Shown here one piece after another: positions 35,665-42,516 of a stretch of 42,516 nt of DNA (positions are counted from its first letter, which is position 1; each line of letters opens with the position of its first letter). Origin of the DNA: Candidatus Acidianus copahuensis. Its GTDB lineage: Archaea > Thermoproteota > Thermoprotei_A > Sulfolobales > Sulfolobaceae. The stretch spans positions 1 through 42,516 of the forward strand of contig NZ_JFZT01000020.1 of the NCBI RefSeq assembly GCF_000632495.1, given 5' to 3'. The position numbers and the translations under genes were made by a program. Below the pieces are notes generated by a model. It was not told where the DNA came from and did no database searches. It was given only the letters and a program-made list of their open reading frames with translations.

Positions 35665-36668
35665 GCTTTTTCACCTGCCATTTTTACTATCTCGTTTGCT
35701 ATCGCTACAGCAATTCCAGATCCTCCCAAAGTGCCTCTAATTACTATAGATGGAATTCCTGAAGATATTAGCGCATTTTTTGCTTCTATAGCGTTCGTAA
35801 AACCTGGAGGCGTTGCTATGACAGCTGGGACCTCGGCGCCCATTTTAATTGCCTTAATTAGACCTAGGATCGAAGTTGGAGAGTTTCCTATAACAACTAA
35901 TCTCTGTTCCTTCAGTCCATAAATTATAGATGCCTCAGCTCTAGTTATTCCCTCCTTTTTGGCGACTTCTATTATTTTTGGGTCATTAATTAGACAATCG
36001 GTCTTCCATCTGAGACCGGCCTTTACCATATTGACGTCAGACAGTATAGCAACTCCTGTCCTCAAAGCTTCTATGGTAGAGTCAATCGCTTTTTCATGAA
36101 TATAGATAGCCTTTGCGATTTCAGGGTTTCCTGATGCAAAGATGGCTTTAGCTATTATCCTCTTTTTCCTATTATCCTCTTCCATTAGATATTGATTAAT
36201 TAGCGAAAGAGATCTTTCTTCTATTTCTTCTGGATTTTCTACAAATTCAGCCGTTGAAAAGAGATTAAGTGGTTTTAATAACCTATACAATAGGGCTGTT
36301 CTTACTAAAGGAGATCTGGCTAATGTTTCAGTGAAGTAAAAACTTATTTCTTTTCCATTCAATGTTATATTGATCCACTTCTCAATTTCTACAGGCCTTC
36401 CAATCATCTCGCCCATTATATCATTATATATGTGGTTTCCTCTACCTAGAAATACGAGTCCTATTATAAACTTTGAGTAACCCTTTTCAATCAGTTCATT
36501 AATTAAATCTCTCCAGTTGGGAGAATTGAATTCGTTATACGAAAGAAATACCGGAATCCCTACGTAATTAGAAATATCATTAACCATAATCTCTATGTCC
36601 TCATTATACGTACCTCTCCTTGAACCGTGGCCTATCAACACAATGGCTGTACTGGTTAGCCTATCCAT
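35661..36668 (-). CDS. cbiX-cbiC: CbiX-CbiC fusion: cobaltochelatase plus cobalt-precorrin-8 methylmutase
   Basis: The protein has about 335 residues. Residues 1 to about 125 are a small CbiX chelatase, with H14 (LIGHGSRRG) and H79 (GNHIYNDI) in the metal-binding positions. Residues from about 145 are CbiC/CobH, with AILSDVNMVKAGLRW, GNSPTSILGL and TPPGFTNAIEAKNAL. The fusion would insert cobalt at the start of the pathway and move the C11 methyl to C12 near its end. At the position where CobH-type enzymes have IHATG or IHACG, this protein reads IFASG (F177), so the usual histidine appears missing. The ATG at 36668 is preferred over GTG 36680 because TATA lies 27 bases upstream. This is the first gene of the operon. 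Confidence 0.88.
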   Translation of the reverse strand: MDRLTSTAIVLIGHGSRRGTYNEDIEIMVNDISNYVGIPVFLSYNEFNSPNWRDLINELIEKGYSKFIIGLVFLGRGNHIYNDIMGEMIGRPVEIEKWINITLNGKEISFYFTETLARSPLVRTALLYRLLKPLNLFSTAEFVENPEEIEERSLSLINQYLMEEDNRKKRIIAKAIFASGNPEIAKAIYIHEKAIDSTIEALRTGVAILSDVNMVKAGLRWKTDCLINDPKIIEVAKKEGITRAEASIIYGLKEQRLVVIGNSPTSILGLIKAIKMGAEVPAVIATPPGFTNAIEAKNALISSGIPSIVIRGTLGGSGIAVAIANEIVKMAGEKA

Positions 36669-36680
36669 ATTTATCTCCAC

Positions 36681-37156
36681 GTTACAGGGTTAATAAATCT
36701 TGACTATAATCTATCATCTATTTTGTGCAAATAGGAGTTATGAGATTGAAAATCTTTCTATTAATGTTAAATAATCCTTATTATAAGGTTGATTTTACAT
36801 TAATATTAAATGTCTTATGTTACGTCCTATTTTTGATCTTGCATAGAAAGCGATCAATAGAACTAAAATATAACAGATCTCAATTGCAAGTTGTCTAGAA
36901 CATTACGTAAAGAGGATGGGAAAGGATCAAGAAGCTCTAAGTTGAAAAGATAAACTAACATCAAAATTCACATTAAGGTCAATATTTCTTCCTCAATTTT
37001 GTTGCCTTTACAATAAGAGACATGAACTGATATTTTCGACCAACCCTTCATGATACCACATCAACTTGATTAATTAATTTCATCTAGATAAGTTATTATA
37101 GCTAATATTAGAAAAACAATGTTAAGTTTACATTCCAATAGCTGATAGTTGGAAAC
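36681..37156. other. Gap between the cobalamin operon and the S9 peptidase gene, no gene seen
   Basis: Apart from the operon's TATA box, this stretch shows AT-rich sequence with no coding frame, repeat or hairpin that I could support. Confidence 0.45.
36691..36700 (-). promoter_or_regulatory. TATA box of the cobalamin operon
   Basis: The minus strand reads AGATTTATTA, centred about 27 bases before the ATG at 36668. No cobalamin riboswitch-like leader is possible if transcription begins at the start codon. Confidence 0.55.
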
Positions 37157-38905
<1,749 letters not shown>

Positions 38906-39183
38906 AAAATTAATAGTGTTCTGAAAAATAAAAATTATTTTAAGACCGTATCTTTATGATAATTTATTCGCACTGAGTTGTACAACATATGGAAACTTTT
39001 AATTAAATTTTGTTGATTCTGATCATAATTTATCATTCTATGTAGGTTAAGTTATATTTTATGAAAGTTTTATCCATCGTTAATAATGAATATTTTTATT
39101 CGCATATTGTTTAGGTTAACATAACGTTAAATTGTTAGCTTTTTATTAAGATGTTTTTAACCTATCGTATTTTAATATACATT

Positions 39184-39933
39184 ATGGTAATTCCAAAGGA
39201 ACAGCTCCTTTCAAGGGCAATGGAAGTTATAGAAAGGGCAAATAAGGAAGGTATCATATTGAGGCTTATAGGAGGTGCAGCTATTGCAATTATAGCAAAA
39301 AGGGGGAGCGAACTCTTTCCCAGACAATATAAAGATGCCGATTACTTCGGCCTTTCTTCTCAATCAAGCAAAATATCTAAGTTTATGGAATCTCTTGGTA
39401 TGACTCCAAACAAAAGGTTTAATGCTCTTCATGGAGGCACCAGACTTATGTTTTTTGATCCAGTCCTAAACTCAACAATAGACGTATTTCTTGATGAGTT
39501 TGCGATGTGCCATAAAATTACCCTAAAGGATAGGTTAAAGATAATGAAGTACACGATCCCTACTTCAGACCTTTTCTTGACCAAGATTCAAATAGTTAAC
39601 TTAACAGAGAACGATAGAAAAGACATAGCTGCTTTACTTTACGACGTTGATCTAGGGGACCATGATGATGAAAAAACCCTTGACTTGAATTATGTTGTAA
39701 AAATACTCTCAGAAGATTGGGGGTTTTACAAAACATATACTATAAACGACGAAAGAATGCGTGAATACTCTAAAGGATACAATGAAATCCTATCCAAAAT
39801 GGAAAGGATAAGGAAAGCGGTAGAGGAACATCCAAAGAGTTTAAAGTGGAAAATGAGAGCAAAGGTTGGAGAAAAAGTTAAGTGGTATGAAGAACCAGAG
39901 GAGGTTAATGTAAATTTCACTGGGTCAAGTTGA
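39184..39933 (+). CDS. Nucleotidyltransferase-like protein
   Basis: The product is about 249 residues. The N-terminal part has LRLIGGAAIAIIAKRG, then KDADYFGL, and later STIDVFLDEFAMCHKI. The GG followed by two acidic strands (DAD and IDVFLDE) is the nucleotidyltransferase active-site pattern, similar to AbiEii-type and other minimal NTases. The C-terminal part is charged and helical. No antitoxin-like neighbour is present, so a toxin role is not supported. The frame is open from 39151; the ATG at 39184 is chosen because the upstream residues (FLTYRILIYI) do not look like part of the fold, but promoter spacing does not settle it. Confidence 0.7.
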   Translation: MVIPKEQLLSRAMEVIERANKEGIILRLIGGAAIAIIAKRGSELFPRQYKDADYFGLSSQSSKISKFMESLGMTPNKRFNALHGGTRLMFFDPVLNSTIDVFLDEFAMCHKITLKDRLKIMKYTIPTSDLFLTKIQIVNLTENDRKDIAALLYDVDLGDHDDEKTLDLNYVVKILSEDWGFYKTYTINDERMREYSKGYNEILSKMERIRKAVEEHPKSLKWKMRAKVGEKVKWYEEPEEVNVNFTGSS

Positions 39934-40013
39934 ACTATGATGAGAAAATAACGCTTTCTAGTCTTCTCAAAGTATTTCGTAAGATTAATTAATTTCCCTA
40001 TAATTAGAAAATT

Positions 40014-40640
40014 ATGCAAGTTAAAGTTTATACAATCGGCCCGTTAAATACAAACTGTTATGTTGTGGTAGATGGAGATGAAGCGGTGATAATTGACCCG
40101 GGAGGAGATCCGCAAGAAGTCATAAGCAGTATTCAAGGAAAGAAAGTAAAGGCTATAGTGGCAACTCACGGCCATTTTGATCATGTACTCGGAGTTAATG
40201 AAATCAAAAAGAGAGTATCAGCTCCATTTCTCCTTAATGGAAGAGACTTAGATTTGCTTAAAGCTTCAAGCAAAATGGCTGAAACATTTGGAATTAAAAT
40301 TGAGAAGATAATTGAGCCTGATTTGTTTATAAGCGAGGGAGATACTATAGTTATTGGGAGGAGAGAACTTAGAGTAATAGAGACTCCGGGCCATACAATG
40401 GGTAGTTGTTGCCTTCTAGGAAAGGAAGAGATATTTACAGGAGATACGTTATTTGCTAATACAATTGGTAGGACAGATTTAGGTGGTTCTAAGGAAGCTA
40501 TGTTCAGATCCCTTGAGAGGATAAAGGCCCTTGATGATAATCTCGTTGTATATCCTGGACACGGAAATTCAACAATCTTAGGATACGAAAAAGAAACTAA
40601 CCCTTTCTTGAACGGGGAGATTACTCAGGATGATATTTAA
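40014..40640 (+). CDS. Metallo-beta-lactamase fold hydrolase, glyoxalase II type
   Basis: This 208-residue protein has all zinc ligands: THGHFDH (HxHxDH motif), the histidine in ETPGHTMGS, the aspartate in FTGDTLF and the histidine in YPGHGN. Starting directly at VKVYTIGPLNTNCYVV, it is the short form common in archaea and bacteria, lacking the substrate-binding helical domain of true glyoxalase II. It is likely a cytoplasmic thioester hydrolase; the exact substrate is unknown. Confidence 0.9.
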   Translation: MQVKVYTIGPLNTNCYVVVDGDEAVIIDPGGDPQEVISSIQGKKVKAIVATHGHFDHVLGVNEIKKRVSAPFLLNGRDLDLLKASSKMAETFGIKIEKIIEPDLFISEGDTIVIGRRELRVIETPGHTMGSCCLLGKEEIFTGDTLFANTIGRTDLGGSKEAMFRSLERIKALDDNLVVYPGHGNSTILGYEKETNPFLNGEITQDDI

Positions 40641-40802
40641 AATGATAAGAGTAATCTTCAGATCTCGTTAAATTGTTACTATCTAGATGTATAAGTAGAA
40701 TATCTGGATACTTAATTACCATTTTATTCTACTTTACTTAAAGGGAAAATAACTTCCTCGTTAACCGTTAATAGTTAAAGCTAGAAAATGTGAAATCTTG
40801 TT

Positions 40803-42086
40803 ATGAAATATGATGCCATTATAATAGGTTCAGGACATAACGGTTTAGTATCATCAATTGTTCTAGCAAAGCATGGGCTAAAGGTCTTAGTATTGGAAAA
40901 AAGAAATCTTCCTGGGGGTATGGCAGAGACAAAGGAGTATAAGGGTGTAAAATATTCGAGACTTTCCTATGTTCTAGGACTTTTCCCCAGAAGAGTAATG
41001 GATGAGATTAATGTGACATTCCCCCTAATAGATTCGCCAGTAGCCGATATCTTCGTTACAGAAAATAGCAAAATTATGAAGATATGGAGAGATAAGGAAA
41101 AGAGAATTAATGAGTTCAAGGCATTTAAGCAATTCAAATATCCAGAATTTGAGGAAAAGATCTTTAGGTTTAAGAAATTAATAGAAGAAAAATTTCAATA
41201 CTTGACAGTTCCGCCATCTTTTGAGGAAGTAAAGAAGGAAATTGAGGGAACTGATCTCGAGATCTTTGCAGAGAACACTGGTAAGGTATTAAAAGAATAC
41301 CTTGATCCAGAGTTTCATCCATATTTTGACTACTCCTTTATGACGAATTTGCCAGCCTATGTTATGACTTACTACTTCTCTTTAGATTGGAGGTTAGTAA
41401 GGGGTGGAATGGGAACAGTAGGAGAAGTTTTGTATAGAAGAGCTAAGAGTTTGGGAGTTGATTTCCTGTTTGGGGAAACTGTTAAGGAAATACTTTTTGA
41501 TGACGGAGTAAAGGGTGTGTTAACAGATAAAAGGGAAATTCAAACCGGTGTTGTAATAAATGCCGGAAGTCCTGTTAATCTTTCTGCTCTCACTTCTGGA
41601 TACATTAAAGTAAGTCATCCAGAATTTAGACCGGCATGGAGACGTACAAATGTAATCCTAAAGGAGTTACCAAAAATGCCTGATTTCATTCAAAAAAATC
41701 CTGGGACTCTCTACACTTTACCAGGTGGTGAGGTTACGATACCTTCAATGATAGACGAGCTTGGAGGCCATGTTATAACTATCATGGGAGGATTAGACGA
41801 AGTTGAGGACTTTTTCCCAGACATTAGAAGGAAAGCAATTCACATAGAAGAATTAAGAAGCTCTGTTTTAGAAGAGGAGTATAGCGCTCCTTTCGGAGAC
41901 ATGAACCATATGCCCATGTATTCTGAATTTCTATTTGATAGAAGGCCAGTTAAAGGGTGGGGATATACTACGCCAATTAATGGTCTTTATAATGCTAGCT
42001 CTGGAACGTATCCAGGAGGGCAAGTAACGGGGGTTCCAGGAAGAAATAGCGCACATAAGGTCATTGAAGATATCTTAAAACGTTAA
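40803..42086 (+). CDS. Phytoene-desaturase-like FAD oxidoreductase
   Basis: This 427-residue flavoprotein has the N-terminal dinucleotide-binding loop DAIIIGSGHNGLVSSIVLAK and LEKRNLPGGMAETKEY, as in the carotenoid desaturase/isomerase (CrtI-like) and PYROXD2 groups. The C-terminal block GLYNASSGTYPGGQVTGVPG is the second FAD contact of the same family. No carotenoid genes are near, so it may act on another isoprenoid or unknown substrate. Its 3' end overlaps the convergent DsrE-like gene by 12 bases. Confidence 0.85.
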   Translation: MKYDAIIIGSGHNGLVSSIVLAKHGLKVLVLEKRNLPGGMAETKEYKGVKYSRLSYVLGLFPRRVMDEINVTFPLIDSPVADIFVTENSKIMKIWRDKEKRINEFKAFKQFKYPEFEEKIFRFKKLIEEKFQYLTVPPSFEEVKKEIEGTDLEIFAENTGKVLKEYLDPEFHPYFDYSFMTNLPAYVMTYYFSLDWRLVRGGMGTVGEVLYRRAKSLGVDFLFGETVKEILFDDGVKGVLTDKREIQTGVVINAGSPVNLSALTSGYIKVSHPEFRPAWRRTNVILKELPKMPDFIQKNPGTLYTLPGGEVTIPSMIDELGGHVITIMGGLDEVEDFFPDIRRKAIHIEELRSSVLEEEYSAPFGDMNHMPMYSEFLFDRRPVKGWGYTTPINGLYNASSGTYPGGQVTGVPGRNSAHKVIEDILKR

Positions 42087-42398
42087 TGGAACATATCCTT
42101 GGTTAATATATTTTGCCATCCTTTCGCCTATAGGAGCTAACGTTATACCCATGTCCAATACATCATCCTTGATTCCCTCCTTTTCAGCTGAATAGAAGCA
42201 TGCTGAATCTATTGCTCCCCGTTTCTGTAATTCTTCTAAGGCAGCCAACCCTTCTTCATCTAGAGATTTAAGTGCCTTAAGCGCTTCACCTAAAATTATT
42301 ACCTTTACGTCTTCATACCGATTAAGAGAGTTCTTTGCTATTACTAACGAGGTAGGAAGCCTTTTTTCATCCATTAGGAGGAAGAGAATTTTTGCCAT
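42075..42398 (-). CDS. DsrE-like sulfur-relay family protein
   Basis: The product has 107 residues: AKILFLLMDEKRLPTSLVIA, VKVIILGEALKAL, LEELQKRGAIDSACFYSAEK and GITLAPIGERMAKYI. The Rossmann-like order and single cysteine (SACFYSAE) fit the DsrE/DsrF-like family, which includes sulfur carriers and uncharacterised proteins. The frame is open to 42485, but GATATAAAT at 42420-42428 on the minus strand is 26 bases before the ATG at 42398, and the domain starts there, so the shorter form is preferred. Confidence 0.75.
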   Translation of the reverse strand: MAKILFLLMDEKRLPTSLVIAKNSLNRYEDVKVIILGEALKALKSLDEEGLAALEELQKRGAIDSACFYSAEKEGIKDDVLDMGITLAPIGERMAKYINQGYVPLTF

Positions 42399-42418
42399 GA
42401 TATAGGAATTGTGCACTA

Positions 42419-42429
42419 ATTTATATCTA
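42419..42429 (-). promoter_or_regulatory. TATA box of the DsrE-like gene
   Basis: The minus strand reads AGATATAAATT, centred 26 bases before the ATG at 42398. This decides the shorter start. Confidence 0.55.
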
Positions 42430-42516
42430 TGAGGGATTAATAATGGCATGGAAAATCCTAGCTGTTCTTTCAACCACCTTACCACTCTTTGTATTTGTCC
42501 TTATCTCTCAGGATTC

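Noticed and set aside
36681..36760. Cobalamin riboswitch upstream of the cbi operon
   Set aside because: No conserved B12-box-like sequence or extended structure was found, and the TATA spacing predicts a leaderless transcript.
39184..39933. AbiEii-type toxin of a toxin-antitoxin pair
   Set aside because: The nucleotidyltransferase pattern is visible, but there is no small antitoxin-like gene beside it.

Overview
The window looks like a chromosomal segment from a thermoacidophilic crenarchaeon of the order Sulfolobales. Supporting signs are the AT-rich composition, TATA boxes about 25-28 bases upstream of many start codons (leaderless transcription), a tricorn protease, siroheme-dependent haem synthesis genes, a GH116 glucosidase and decayed TnpB-type insertion elements. 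The genus cannot be fixed from the sequence alone.

Layout. 1-906: a broken TnpB (IS200/IS605 type) gene carrying a 199-base tandem duplication and its right end. 1001-2749 (-): a molybdopterin oxidoreductase. 3215-3840 (-): decayed coding sequence, including the C-terminal part of a membrane-anchored GH15 glucoamylase. 4029-6857: a GNAT acetyltransferase, a GlcD-type FAD oxidase and three small proteins, one of only 56 residues. 6942-7065: a structured transposon-like repeat. 7490-13933: a six-gene operon for a membrane complex related to group 4 hydrogenases and complex I, preceded by what reads as a fluoride (crcB-motif) riboswitch. 14001-18009: two orphan ParA-like ATPases, a short GH1 glycosidase and a C2H2 zinc-finger protein. 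18055-18706: a second TnpB remnant with its right end. 18758-20843: acyl-CoA dehydrogenase, hotdog thioesterase and a small helical protein. 21195-24239 (-): tricorn protease. 24379-27893: a membrane-anchored unknown, divergent ahbD and ahbC (siroheme to haem), and an ABM-fold protein, interleaved with three solo transposon ends. 28274-30229: GH116 glucosidase. 30246-36668 (-): an eight-gene overlapping anaerobic cobalamin operon (cbiX-C fusion, H, D, T, L, F, G, E). 37157-42398: S9 peptidase, nucleotidyltransferase-like protein, metallo-beta-lactamase hydrolase, phytoene-desaturase-like flavoprotein and a DsrE-like protein.

Most notable observation. The operon at 7625-13933 encodes a proton-pumping type complex whose hydrogenase-like large subunit has lost all four Ni-ligand cysteines, while its small subunit keeps all ligands for the proximal [4Fe-4S] cluster. 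This matches the energy-converting hydrogenase-related (Ehr) class, whose substrate is unknown. Its mRNA leader at about 7532-7624 carries the conserved pieces of the fluoride riboswitch: the GATGGCGTC hairpin loop, AAACTGCC, CTGATGACGCC, and a GGCGT/ACGCC pseudoknot. A terminal hairpin shares bases with that pseudoknot and covers a possible ribosome-binding site. Fluoride control of a respiratory ion-pumping complex in an acidophile makes physiological sense, because fluoride enters as HF at low external pH.

A second theme is tetrapyrroles: ahbC/ahbD for haem and the cbi operon for corrin lie within 12 kb, drawing on precursors derived from the same precorrin-2/sirohydrochlorin branch. A third is that three different families of transposon right-end-like sequence each occur twice, mostly without a transposase.
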